DNA of 64,000 nt from Mesorhizobium alhagi CCNWXJ12-2 (GTDB taxonomy: Bacteria; Pseudomonadota; Alphaproteobacteria; Rhizobiales; Rhizobiaceae), in assembly GCF_000236565.1 (NCBI RefSeq), contig NZ_AHAM01000184.1:35625-99624 (forward strand). The letters run 5' to 3'. The translations under genes and the position numbers were made by a program. Shown here piece by piece: positions 57,158 to 64,000 of the stretch; within the stretch, counting starts at the first letter, position 1; each line of letters begins with the position of its first letter. The notes under the pieces were generated by a model. That model saw only the letters and a program-made list of their open reading frames with translations. It was not told the origin of the DNA and ran no database searches.

Positions 57158-58606
57158 TTGAGAGCGGGCTCGCGCTTTGCGAAACGGAAGGGCTGCGCTG
57201 CCACGGCCTTGCTGGTTTCCGTTCTGCTGGCGTCCTGCACATCCTCCACCGACCCCAATCTCGAAATCGGCATGCCCGGCTATAACGCGACCGCGGCCGC
57301 AAGCGACGTTTCGTCGGGCGATCTGCAGTCTGCCGGCGTCGACGTCACGCCGCAGCCGGTGATGAACGCCGAAGCCGACACCCCCTTGCCCACGCAGGTG
57401 GCGTCCGTCCCCGCATTGAAGTCGGCCGGCGAAACCGCCGCGACGGCAACCGCGGAAGCTGGCGCCGCGACTGAGGCCGTGCCGGCCGCGGTGGCGGAAA
57501 CCGCGAAGCCAAAACAAGCCGAGGTGACCGCTGAGGCCGATGCGGCCACAGAGGCAAAACCGGCAGAAGACACAACTGCTTCAGGCGTCGAAGCTGCCGC
57601 AGAGAATGCGACCGCAGGCGCAACACGCACTGCCCAGCCGATCGCCCCCAAGAAAAAAGGGTTCCTGTCGGCACTCTTCGCCCCGGCTCCCGCCAAACCT
57701 GCCGCTTCTGCCGAAGCCGCAAAGCCTGCGCCGGCCGAAGCTGCTGCCGACGCGGAAGCAACGCCGGCCTCTGCGATCCCGACTCCAAAGCCGGTCAAAG
57801 CCGCTGAGGAAGCCAAGGCTACGGAGGCCACTGCCGCTGAGGCTGCAAAGCCCGCTGCGGAAGGCGCCGTCTATGTGACCGCGGGCGAAATGCCCGCCGC
57901 CCAGCCGATCGCTCCCAAGAAAAAGGGCTTCCTGTCGGCCTTCTTCGGAGCCGCCCCGGCTTCGGCCGCGCCCTCGCCCATCAAGCAGCGAGAAGCAAGC
58001 GAGGCGAAACCGCTCATCGAGACCAAGGCCGAATCGAAGCCGATCATCACGCTGGCTTCCGCGAAGCCGGCCGAGAAGCCGGTCAGGATGGCTTCGCTTG
58101 GGAACGACAACGCCCTGCCGGGCGTCCGTCAGACCGCCCTGTTCGAAATCAAGCGCAAATCCGGCATTGACGACGACAGCGACGTCGACCTGCATGAGGA
58201 TGAGGATAGCGGGCCGGTTCTGGCCTCCGCCGCCGGCCTGGCGCGACTTGCCCCCAACGGGCTCCTGAAGCAGACCGACCGCGTCGACGTCGCGTGCCTG
58301 AAACCCTCGCTGGTCCGGGTGCTGAAAACCGTCGAGCGCTACTATGGCAAGAAGATGATCATCACTTCGGGCTATCGCAGCCCTGCGCACAACCGCCGCG
58401 CGCGCGGCGCCAAGAATTCACTGCATATGTATTGCGCCGCAGTCGACGTGCAGATCCCCGGCGTCAGCAAATGGGAACTCGCCAAATTCGCGCGCTCCAT
58501 GCCCGGCCGCGGCGGTGTCGGCACCTATTGCCACACCGAATCCGTGCATATCGACGTCGGCCCCGAACGCGACTGGAACTGGCGCTGCCGCCGCCGCAAG
58601 GGCTGA
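57158..58606 (+). CDS. DUF882 / M15-like peptidase lipoprotein, 482 aa
   Basis: TTG 57158 follows GGGAGGGG (57143-57150) at ideal distance, so it is preferred over an upstream TTG; the protein then begins MRAGSRFAKRKGC, a signal with lipobox LLASC. A very long Ala/Glu/Lys/Pro-rich linker (about 60-350) contains two copies of AQPIAPKKKGFLSA (near 159 and 248). The C-terminal domain (about 365-482) is DUF882, D,D-peptidase-like: TSGYRSPAHNRRARGAKNSL, zinc-type ligands H423 and D430 (LHMYCAAVD) and H464 (SVHIDVG). Probably acts on peptidoglycan in the periplasm. Confidence 0.88.
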   Translation: MRAGSRFAKRKGCAATALLVSVLLASCTSSTDPNLEIGMPGYNATAAASDVSSGDLQSAGVDVTPQPVMNAEADTPLPTQVASVPALKSAGETAATATAEAGAATEAVPAAVAETAKPKQAEVTAEADAATEAKPAEDTTASGVEAAAENATAGATRTAQPIAPKKKGFLSALFAPAPAKPAASAEAAKPAPAEAAADAEATPASAIPTPKPVKAAEEAKATEATAAEAAKPAAEGAVYVTAGEMPAAQPIAPKKKGFLSAFFGAAPASAAPSPIKQREASEAKPLIETKAESKPIITLASAKPAEKPVRMASLGNDNALPGVRQTALFEIKRKSGIDDDSDVDLHEDEDSGPVLASAAGLARLAPNGLLKQTDRVDVACLKPSLVRVLKTVERYYGKKMIITSGYRSPAHNRRARGAKNSLHMYCAAVDVQIPGVSKWELAKFARSMPGRGGVGTYCHTESVHIDVGPERDWNWRCRRRKG

Positions 58607-58637
58607 AAATCTTTGCTCCAGCTTGCATTCTGGGGGG

Positions 58638-58666
58638 TTGCCCGCCGCACGCAAGCTGGCTATAAG
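58638..58666 (+). promoter_or_regulatory. Promoter of tRNA-Glu
   Basis: TTGCCC (58638-58643), 17-bp spacer, TATAAG (58661-58666), 18 bp before the tRNA. A well-spaced housekeeping promoter. Confidence 0.6.
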
Positions 58667-58683
58667 CCGGTTCGTTGTCTTCC

Positions 58684-58758
58684 GCGCCCATCGTCTAGCG
58701 GTTAGGACACCGCCCTTTCACGGCGGTAACAGGGGTTCGATTCCCCTTGGGCGTACCA
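58684..58758 (+). tRNA. tRNA-Glu (anticodon TTC), CCA encoded
   Basis: 75 nt. Acceptor arms GCGCCCA / TGGGCGT pair fully with one G-T. The anticodon arm CCGCC-CTTTCAC-GGCGG places TTC as anticodon, and the T-arm GGGG-TTCGATT-CCCC is intact. The 3' CCA is encoded. A single copy here. Confidence 0.97.
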
Positions 58759-59087
58759 ACACTTTCAAGCACTTGGCGCCTCCCCTCCCCGTTCCGTGCA
58801 ATATCTGGCCCAGAGCGAGCTCGAATCGCATTCACCGAGAGCCTTCTCAATGCCGTGCGGCCACATCAACTATCTGGTCGAACACCATGTGGCTGACGGG
58901 CCTTTCATCTACGGGAGATGTGGTCGACGTCGATCATGGATCGTCCCACCTACAAGCGTCGGCCTTATCGATGGAGGAGCCAAAAAAGCGTCAGCACCGC
59001 GAATGCGGCTGGAGACAGGAGAACTCCAGCCCGCAAAACGCACATAAGCAAATGGAGCGGTGTGAACATGTTTGAAGCTGCTGGCGC
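58759..59087. other. Intergenic stretch, no confident gene
   Basis: 329 bases after the tRNA. Short frames exist (one of 66 codons ending 59047 with MPCGHINYLVEHHVADGPFI) but without a good ribosome site or family likeness. No integrase or direct repeat of the tRNA 3' end is visible, so there is no sign of an island attached here. Confidence 0.4.
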
Positions 59088-59318
59088 CTAGTGAGCGCGG
59101 CCGGGGTGATCCTGCCGGGGATTGTCCAAAGCCCGCAGGCCTCGCTTCAGTTCGTCAACGGTTTTGATGCCGCGGGTGAAAAGCACCATGGTGCGCTTTG
59201 CAAGCAACTCGTGCTTCAGGCTGCCTTTGCGGACGCCGGTCTCCCGGCAGTGTTCGTCAAGCGCCCGTGCCGCGATGGCAAGCTGCGCCATGTCGGTGAT
59301 GCCGGTGAACTGCTGCAT
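59088..59318 (-). CDS. Small hypothetical protein, 76 aa
   Basis: ATG 59318 is preceded by AGGAGG. Helical, soluble: TDMAQLAIAARALDEHCRETGV, then LKHELLAKRTMVLFTRGIKTVDELKRGL. No signal peptide. The start region is 70 bp from a GTGAC-N4-GTCAC palindrome at 59389, which may regulate it. Found as a conserved hypothetical in rhizobia to my knowledge, unassigned. Confidence 0.7.
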   Translation of the reverse strand: MQQFTGITDMAQLAIAARALDEHCRETGVRKGSLKHELLAKRTMVLFTRGIKTVDELKRGLRALDNPRQDHPGRAH

Positions 59319-59388
59319 GACAAGGCCTCCTGTTCGGTCCGGTCCCGCCTGTCAGCCTTTCTTACCGCCGCAGGCGAGAATGCAGCCA

Positions 59389-59402
59389 GTGACTTCCGTC
59401 AC
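59389..59402. promoter_or_regulatory. GTGAC-N4-GTCAC palindrome
   Basis: GTGACTTCCGTCAC between two divergent small genes (59318 minus, 59541 plus). The same 14-mer, with one base change in one copy, appears twice near 61316. Shape is that of Crp/Fnr-type sites (TGAC half-sites) with spacer TTCC or CTCC also conserved. Confidence 0.6.
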
Positions 59403-59540
59403 CATCGATCATGACTTTCGGCACAGTACGCGCATCTCGAAATGCCCTACTCATGACAGTGCAGCAAATCAGCGCTGCATGGCCGGCGTCTACCCCAAGC
59501 TTACCCCCCAGACGCCGGCCATTTTTCCCGCAGGACAACG

Positions 59541-59675
59541 ATGTACGGTTCCAAGTACGACTGGAACGGCGATATAACTCGCCGCCGCAACCGGTTCCGA
59601 CGCCTGCGCAGCGGATTGATCGCAGCCGGCGCGGCCGCACTAGTCGCCTGGCTGGCAACCACCTGGTACTTCTGA
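59541..59675 (+). CDS. Small membrane protein, 44 aa
   Basis: Too short for usual callers. ATG 59541 with AGGA 8 bp upstream. Polar, basic N-terminus (YGSKYDWNGDITRRRNRFRRLR) followed by one hydrophobic helix (SGLIAAGAAALVAWLATTWY) and stop. Positive-inside rule places the N-terminus in the cytosol. Followed by a good terminator at 59691. Unknown function. Confidence 0.6.
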   Translation: MYGSKYDWNGDITRRRNRFRRLRSGLIAAGAAALVAWLATTWYF

Positions 59676-59690
59676 CCGGCCAAGAACGAA

Positions 59691-59710
59691 TCCCCGGCCT
59701 GAGCCGGGGA
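59691..59710. terminator. Bidirectional terminator
   Basis: Perfect 8-bp arms TCCCCGGC / GCCGGGGA around CTGA, between the converging genes at 59541 and 59718. Confidence 0.7.
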
Positions 59711-59717
59711 GTTCAGT

Positions 59718-60047
59718 CTAGAGGTAGATCGTAATCCAGACACGCCGACGACGGCAGCGGCGGCGCCAGCGGCCATACCGGCGAACTCGACGACAGTAAC
59801 GTCTCCAAACCCGCCGACGGCGACGGCGGCGCCTGCGGCGGCGACGCCAATGGCCGCGTCGGTGCCTTACGTCATCTACTTCGGCCGGAGGCTCATCGCC
59901 CTCGATGACAGCCGGTTCGGGCGTATCAATTTCGTCGAGTATCCCGTCGCCTCGGGGTACAAGGGCATGCGCCGGCCGCGCCACGCCGGCAACGGCCGCC
60001 GCACCCGCCAGGCCAAGCAGTCCGGTCAGGAATAATCGTCGCTCCAT
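59718..60047 (-). CDS. Arginine-rich exported protein with Tat-like signal, 109 aa
   Basis: Start ATG 60047. N-terminus MERRLFLTGLLGLAGAAAVAG then VARPAHA is a Tat-type signal (RRLFL). After a short acidic linker (DEIDTPEPAVIEGDEPPAEVDD) comes a run with well over half arginine (for example HWRRRRRRRRRRRRVWRRYC), broken by W and Y/C. Earlier annotations in rhizobia call such products protamine-like. Likely binds nucleic acid or anionic surface polymers outside the cytosol; function unknown. Confidence 0.75.
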   Translation of the reverse strand: MERRLFLTGLLGLAGAAAVAGVARPAHALVPRGDGILDEIDTPEPAVIEGDEPPAEVDDVRHRRGHWRRRRRRRRRRRRVWRRYCRRVRRYGRWRRRCRRRRVWITIYL

Positions 60048-60219
60048 TTTCGTGCTCCAATCACTGAGCAGCCCTTCATTCGGGAAAATAGAGGAGATGG
60101 GGCGGAAGACGAGGCTACCGCGTTCGCGGACGCAGAATTCCATCAGCTTGTTCTAATGCAACCCTTTCGGCAGTCACGGGTTGAGGGGGCCGAAGGGGCT
60201 CGACTGACGGAGAGCCGTC

Positions 60220-60483
60220 GTGGACAACAAAAAATTCGTTGCAGCCGATCTGATTTCGGTCGTCAAGGCCTGTGCTCACAGCCGGTGCGCGGGATCGCTG
60301 CTCTCGACTTCGAAAGCCATCGAAGAACTCCGGATAATATCAGGAGATTTCATCACGCCCGACGAGGAGATGGCAGAAGCAATATCGGAGGCCGCCATCG
60401 CCTTGGGCTGTACGGTCGTGTTCGATGAACGCGCAGGCGCCGACACATTGAACATGGCCCCGCGGCATATCGACAACCGCTAA
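60220..60483 (+). CDS. Small hypothetical protein, 87 aa
   Basis: GTG start at 60220 with CGGAGAG upstream. Soluble, helical start (DNKKFVAADLISVVKACAHS), then ISGDFITPDEEMAEAISEAAIALGCTVVF. No signal peptide or known domain. Between the arginine-rich gene (minus) and the Omp10-like gene (minus), with a strong terminator following. Confidence 0.6.
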   Translation: MDNKKFVAADLISVVKACAHSRCAGSLLSTSKAIEELRIISGDFITPDEEMAEAISEAAIALGCTVVFDERAGADTLNMAPRHIDNR

Positions 60484-60516
60484 GCAGCCTTTGCAGGAAA
60501 CGAATCCGTTGCAAGA

Positions 60517-60548
60517 AATGCCCGCCACCGTTTCCGGTGACGGGCATT
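60517..60548. terminator. Strong bidirectional terminator
   Basis: 14-bp arms AATGCCCGCCACCG / CGGTGACGGGCATT (13 of 14 pairs), loop TTTC, between converging genes. The strongest hairpin in the region. Confidence 0.8.
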
Positions 60549-60570
60549 GCCCCGGCGCCCAAACTATTAC

Positions 60571-60590
60571 CCCTCGCCTGCTGGCGAGGG
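60571..60590 (-). terminator. Terminator of the Omp10-like gene
   Basis: Perfect 8-bp arms CCCTCGCC / GGCGAGGG around TGCT, starting 1 bp after the minus-strand stop at 60592. Confidence 0.65.
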
Positions 60591-60591
60591 A

Positions 60592-61005
60592 TCAACTGAC
60601 CATCGGACGGCGCATCAGCACGAATTGCCGACCACCGGAAGCCGTGCAGTTGAGCTGCTCGACCGAGACCAGCGCGCAATTGATGTTGCTCCTGGTTTGC
60701 CTGATCAGCGAACGCATCCTTATTTCTGCTGCCTGGGCGCCGACCATGCGATAGCTGCCGTCGGCCAGCTTTTTGCCCGTGTCGAGGGCAACGGTCTGGA
60801 AGGCGCCTTCCGAGAACTGCGTGACGGCGACGCCATCCGTACTGACCCACTCGCCCTCTATGCCCTGCGGTGCAGCAGCGGCGGCCTGCGGAGCCAGCGG
60901 TGTAACGGCAATCGGGGGGCGAGTATCGATGATCATGCAGCCGATCAGTCCGGGGGCAGCCGTTAAAACCGCCGCAACAGCAAGAAATGCCCGCGCAATT
61001 TCCAT
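60592..61005 (-). CDS. Omp10-like outer membrane lipoprotein, 137 aa
   Basis: Signal II with lipobox LIGC (residues 20-23). The mature domain follows Brucella Omp10: QGIEGEWVSTDGVAVTQFSE, GAFQTVALDTGKKLADGSYR, then MRSLIRQTRSNINCALVSVE, QLNCTASGGRQFVLMRRP. The two cysteines in the C-terminal part are conserved. In Brucella Omp10 is a surface lipoprotein of the envelope. It lies downstream of a tiny membrane gene in the same direction. Confidence 0.85.
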   Translation of the reverse strand: MEIARAFLAVAAVLTAAPGLIGCMIIDTRPPIAVTPLAPQAAAAAPQGIEGEWVSTDGVAVTQFSEGAFQTVALDTGKKLADGSYRMVGAQAAEIRMRSLIRQTRSNINCALVSVEQLNCTASGGRQFVLMRRPMVS

Positions 61006-61056
61006 AAATGAGAAGCCCTCCCCTTGGACCTTTTTTGCCGACGAGTTCCTAAAGGC

Positions 61057-61230
61057 TCACGCCAAAGCCCCGGCAACAGCCAAGACGAAAGCGAGCAGAA
61101 AAACAGGGCCAATGATCCAACGAGCCTCATAGACGCTGTTTTGCTGCACTTCCGACGATAGGTAGACTTGGCCTTTGCTTTCTCCATTCATCTGCATTTT
61201 GTTTCGCGTCTGAATCGTTGTAGCCAGCAT
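61057..61230 (-). CDS. Small membrane protein, 57 aa
   Basis: ATG 61230 has AGGAG before it; the open frame further upstream covers regulatory DNA. Polar N-terminal half (LATTIQTRNKMQMNGESKGQ) and a C-terminal hydrophobic helix (WIIGPVFLLAFVLAVAGALA). Located 51 bp upstream of the Omp10-like gene and 86 bp from the first GTGAC-N4-GTCAC site. Unknown function. Confidence 0.65.
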   Translation of the reverse strand: MLATTIQTRNKMQMNGESKGQVYLSSEVQQNSVYEARWIIGPVFLLAFVLAVAGALA

Positions 61231-61315
61231 TGACCATCTCCTGTGTGCCAGACAGAGAATCTGTTCGCTTAATCGGTCCGTCAGATTTCTTAGTACGCGA
61301 TGGAAAATGCTGTCA

Positions 61316-61352
61316 GTGACTTCCGTCACATGTGTTTGGTGACCTCCGTCAC
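61316..61352. promoter_or_regulatory. Tandem GTGAC-N4-GTCAC palindromes
   Basis: GTGACTTCCGTCAC (61316-61329) and GTGACCTCCGTCAC (61339-61352), 23 bp centre to centre, about two helical turns, so both face the same side of the DNA. Both sites sit in the divergent region between the tiny membrane gene (61230, minus) and the tiny lipoprotein gene (61512, plus). Confidence 0.7.
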
Positions 61353-61511
61353 ATGGCTGCCCTCCCCGGGGACCAGCGTCAGGGCTCCGGCCAGCGTTGC
61401 TCGACATTCAAAATCCAGTTGCTTTCGATCACGTTCGCCCTTGCAAGGCGCGATGGGTCGTTATTGAGTTGCTGTCGGATGCAAGCGGCGGGAAAATCGA
61501 GGAGGTCCAGA

Positions 61512-61658
61512 ATGCTTCGAATTCACCGAAGGATGACGGCGCTTATTGCCGGTACCGCGATATGCGCGCTGATGGGCTGTCAATCGACATCGACGTCCGG
61601 GGCTTACACGCCGGCAAATTGCGCGATGGTAGGTTCTTCCTGCTCGTCCGGCCGTTAG
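61512..61658 (+). CDS. Small lipoprotein, 48 aa
   Basis: ATG 61512 with an ideal GGAGGT at 61501-61506. Signal II with lipobox LMGC (residues 20-23: AICALMGC). Only about 25 residues of mature chain with two more cysteines (NCAMVGSSCSSGR). A tiny lipoprotein of unknown function, next to the GTGAC sites. Confidence 0.7.
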   Translation: MLRIHRRMTALIAGTAICALMGCQSTSTSGAYTPANCAMVGSSCSSGR

Positions 61659-61786
61659 GCTTTTCGCGCGGCCGTCACTGATCCTTTACGATCGGCACCG
61701 AGCGCGCGCAGGCGCGATCGATTGATTTATGCTACAATCGCACCGGATGGGCGTGTCAGGGCACTCGGAATTGAGGAGGCTCGATC

Positions 61787-64000
61787 ATGTCCGACATCAC
61801 CGGCACGCATGCCAGCGAAACCCTCAACGGAACCAGCAGTCTCGATACGATCCAGGGATTGGGCGGAAGCGATCGAATAGATGGCCTGGGCGGCGCCGAC
61901 ACGATTTCGGGCGGCGACGGGACAGACACGCTTCGGGGAGGCAGCGGCAATGACACCATTTACGGTCACAGCGTCGCCGACCTGAACGCGAATTCAGGCG
62001 ATATCACCGCAACGCTGCTCGCCAATATCGGTTCGGGCGCGGTGTTCGCGACCGGCGCGCCGGGCGATAGCAACTTTGTCTACGCTCTCAGGAAGGATGT
62101 CGGCGACATCGTCCGGATCAACGCGGCGACCGGGGCGCAGTCGGTCTTCCTCGACATTCCCGCTTCGCAATTCACCAGCGGCGGCGAGCAAGGTGTCCTC
62201 GGTCTCGCGTTCCATCCCGATTACGAGGCCAACGGCCGCTTCTTTGCCTTCCTCACCAATGCGGCTGGCGATATCGAAGTGCGGGAATATGCCCGGTCGG
62301 CCAACCCGGCCGTGGCCAACCCTACGCCCGTCAAAACGCTGATCACCATCCCGCACCCGACCTTCGGCAATCACAATGGCGGCTCGCTCGCCTTCGGCCC
62401 GGACGGGTACCTCTATATCTCAACCGGTGACGGCGGCGGCGCCAACGATCCCGCCGGCAATGCCCAGGATCTCGACGTCCTGCTGGGCAAGATCCTCAGG
62501 ATCGATGTGGACGGCGATGATTTTCCGAGCGATCCGGCACGCAACTATGCGATCCCCCAGGACAATCCGTTTGCAGGCGCTACGTCGGGCGCCGACGAGA
62601 TCTGGGACTACGGTCTGCGCAATCCCTGGCGCATCAGCTTCGACCCGCAGACCGGCGATCTCTATATCGCGGACGTTGGCCAAGCGGCGCGGGAAGAGGT
62701 GAATTTCGAGCCGGCGGGCGGGCCTGGCGGATTCAATTATGGCTGGGATTACCGTGAGGGGACGCTGCAGGGTCCAAGCACGCCACCGAACCCCCCGATT
62801 GTCTTCACCGATCCGGTTTTCGAGTATCCCCGCGAATTCGGCCAAAGCATCACCGGCGGCTATGTCTACCGCGGACCGGCGCCCGGCCTCGATGGTGCCT
62901 ACTTCTTCGCCGATTTCGTCAGTGGGCGGCTCATGACGCTGCGCATGGTCAATGGCGAGCCGGAAGATGCGATTGAGCGCACGGCTCAACTGGTTGGCGC
63001 CGACATTCGGCAGATATCGTCTTTCGGCACTGACAACGCCGGCAATCTCTATGTTGTGAGCGTGTCCGGGGCCATCTACAGGCTCGACCCGGGCGCTGCG
63101 GCGGGCGATGGCGCGGATGTGATCGACGGCGGCGAAGGGAATGACACGATTTTCGGCGGCCTTGGCGGCGACCTTCTGAACGGCGGCGCCGGCGCCGATG
63201 AAATGCATGGCGGCAGCGGCAACGATATATTCGTGGTCGCCGCAGCAGTGGATAGCACCATCGAGAATGCCGGTGGCGGCACCGATACGGTGCGCTCCTA
63301 TATAAACTGGACGCTTGCTGACAATGTCGAACGACTGGAGATGCGAGGCTCGGCCCTGAACGGCGCCGGCAATGCGCTCAACAATACGCTGGTCGGCAAT
63401 TCGGGCAATAACGTGCTCAACGGCGGCGCCGGCAGAGACTACATGGTCGGCGGCGCGGGCAACGACATATTCGTCGTGGCCGCTGCCGACTGGACGATAG
63501 AGGCCGCCAATGGCGGCATCGATACCGTGCGCTCCTATATAAACTGGATGCTCGGCGCCAATATCGAGCGACTGGAACTGCGAGGTTCAGGCAATCTCAA
63601 CGGCGCCGGCAACAGCTTGAACAACACGCTGGTCGGCAATTTCGGGAATAACAGCCTGAGCGGCGGTGACGGGAATGACTGGATCGTCGGTGGAGCCGGC
63701 AACGATACACTTACCGGAGGCGTCGGCAACGACACGCTGATCGGCGGCGCGGGCAGCGATATTCTCAACGGCGGCGCCGGGAACGACCGGTTCGATTTCG
63801 ACCTTGTTTCCGACAGTCCGACCGGACCGGCGCTTCGCGACTCGATCGTCGGCGGCTTCAGCCACGGCTTCGACCTGATCGATCTCGCGACCATCGACGC
63901 GAACACACTGGTCGGCGGCAACCAGGCGTTCTCCTTCATCGGCAGCGCCGCATTTTCCGGCGTCGCCGGCCAGCTTCGCTATACCAACTACAGCGGCAAC
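61787..64000 (+). CDS. RTX protein with PQQ-dependent sugar dehydrogenase domain (3' end outside window)
   Basis: ATG 61787 with GAGGAGGC at 61773. At least 738 residues, no stop in the window. Residues about 5-62 are RTX calcium-binding repeats (GLGGSDRIDGLGGADTIS, GGSGNDTIYG). About 70-430 form a glucose/sorbosone dehydrogenase beta-propeller: active-site H196 in NHNGGSLAFGPDGYLY, R278 in DYGLRNPWRISFD, YIADVGQAAREEVN and NYGWDYREGT. About 440-738 are further RTX repeats with an 80-residue duplicated unit (DTVRSYINW / NNTLVGN / GGAG.D). No signal peptide, as expected for a type I secretion substrate. It probably oxidises aldoses outside the cell once PQQ and calcium bind. Confidence 0.9.
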   Translation, partial: MSDITGTHASETLNGTSSLDTIQGLGGSDRIDGLGGADTISGGDGTDTLRGGSGNDTIYGHSVADLNANSGDITATLLANIGSGAVFATGAPGDSNFVYALRKDVGDIVRINAATGAQSVFLDIPASQFTSGGEQGVLGLAFHPDYEANGRFFAFLTNAAGDIEVREYARSANPAVANPTPVKTLITIPHPTFGNHNGGSLAFGPDGYLYISTGDGGGANDPAGNAQDLDVLLGKILRIDVDGDDFPSDPARNYAIPQDNPFAGATSGADEIWDYGLRNPWRISFDPQTGDLYIADVGQAAREEVNFEPAGGPGGFNYGWDYREGTLQGPSTPPNPPIVFTDPVFEYPREFGQSITGGYVYRGPAPGLDGAYFFADFVSGRLMTLRMVNGEPEDAIERTAQLVGADIRQISSFGTDNAGNLYVVSVSGAIYRLDPGAAAGDGADVIDGGEGNDTIFGGLGGDLLNGGAGADEMHGGSGNDIFVVAAAVDSTIENAGGGTDTVRSYINWTLADNVERLEMRGSALNGAGNALNNTLVGNSGNNVLNGGAGRDYMVGGAGNDIFVVAAADWTIEAANGGIDTVRSYINWMLGANIERLELRGSGNLNGAGNSLNNTLVGNFGNNSLSGGDGNDWIVGGAGNDTLTGGVGNDTLIGGAGSDILNGGAGNDRFDFDLVSDSPTGPALRDSIVGGFSHGFDLIDLATIDANTLVGGNQAFSFIGSAAFSGVAGQLRYTNYSGN
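63212..63672 (+). repeat. 240-bp duplicated RTX unit
   Basis: Copy one about 63212-63433 and copy two about 63452-63672, offset 240 bp (80 codons). An exact TGCGCTCCTATATAAACTGG stretch is shared, and most other differences are at third positions or in loops. Confidence 0.75.

Noticed and set aside
58684..59087. Possible integrated island next to tRNA-Glu
   Set aside because: No integrase gene and no direct repeat of the tRNA 3' end within the following kilobases.

Overview
The window reads as the chromosome of an alphaproteobacterium of the order Hyphomicrobiales, most likely Mesorhizobium or a near relative in Phyllobacteriaceae. This is inferred from high GC, the gene order kdsA / eno / ftsB-like / pdhABC / lpdA / lipA / coq10-like / cinA / ispDF / dusB / ntrBCYX / trkA / dat / hfq / hflX / mazG, the fused IspDF, a PDH E1-beta that carries its own lipoyl domain, and a homologue of the Brucella lipoprotein Omp10. 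No database search was possible, so species-level placement is open.

Layout. 0-5 kb: end of kdsA, then small accessory genes (PRC-barrel, SnoaL-like, two secreted proteins, two tiny cytosolic proteins). 5-11 kb: a GGDEF-EAL protein, a HerA-like ATPase, a previously uncounted 39-residue peptide gene, eno, and a VapBC-type toxin-antitoxin pair with a visible promoter and palindromic operator. 11-18.6 kb: ftsB-like, then the pyruvate dehydrogenase operon, in which a GDSL esterase and a GNAT gene sit between the E2 and E3 genes. 18.6-36 kb: conserved core (lipoate and isoprenoid synthesis, tRNA dihydrouridylation, the NtrBC and NtrYX nitrogen-sensing systems, potassium uptake control, Hfq/HflX, MazG, an MFS carrier).

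36.2-42.5 kb is an accessory patch rich in broken genes: a DUF1127 gene split by an 82-bp insertion with 12-bp repeats, a frameshifted agmatinase tail, and a stub resembling the start of a macrolide phosphotransferase. It also holds a secreted protein made of three 87-bp tandem repeats with paired cysteines, a wHTH-TPR regulator, and a divergent MarR/SnoaL pair with a shared palindrome.

42.5-58.6 kb is mostly core: thrS, yidD, a MntA-HepT toxin-antitoxin pair wedged between yidD and an iscU-like gene, folE, hisI, a patatin-like gene, a 139-nt near-perfect palindromic element, recJ, glpX, hom, an aminotransferase, phaC and a DUF882 peptidase-like lipoprotein. A tRNA-Glu follows.

58.7-64 kb is a run of small envelope-type genes: tiny membrane proteins, small lipoproteins, an arginine-rich exported protein and the Omp10 homologue. 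Two divergent intergenic regions there share the palindrome GTGAC-N4-GTCAC (three copies), suggesting a small Crp/Fnr-type regulon. The window ends inside a large RTX protein that encloses a PQQ-type sugar dehydrogenase propeller. That gene, the GTGAC-N4-GTCAC cluster, the disrupted DUF1127 gene and the palindromic element are the most rewarding things to follow up.
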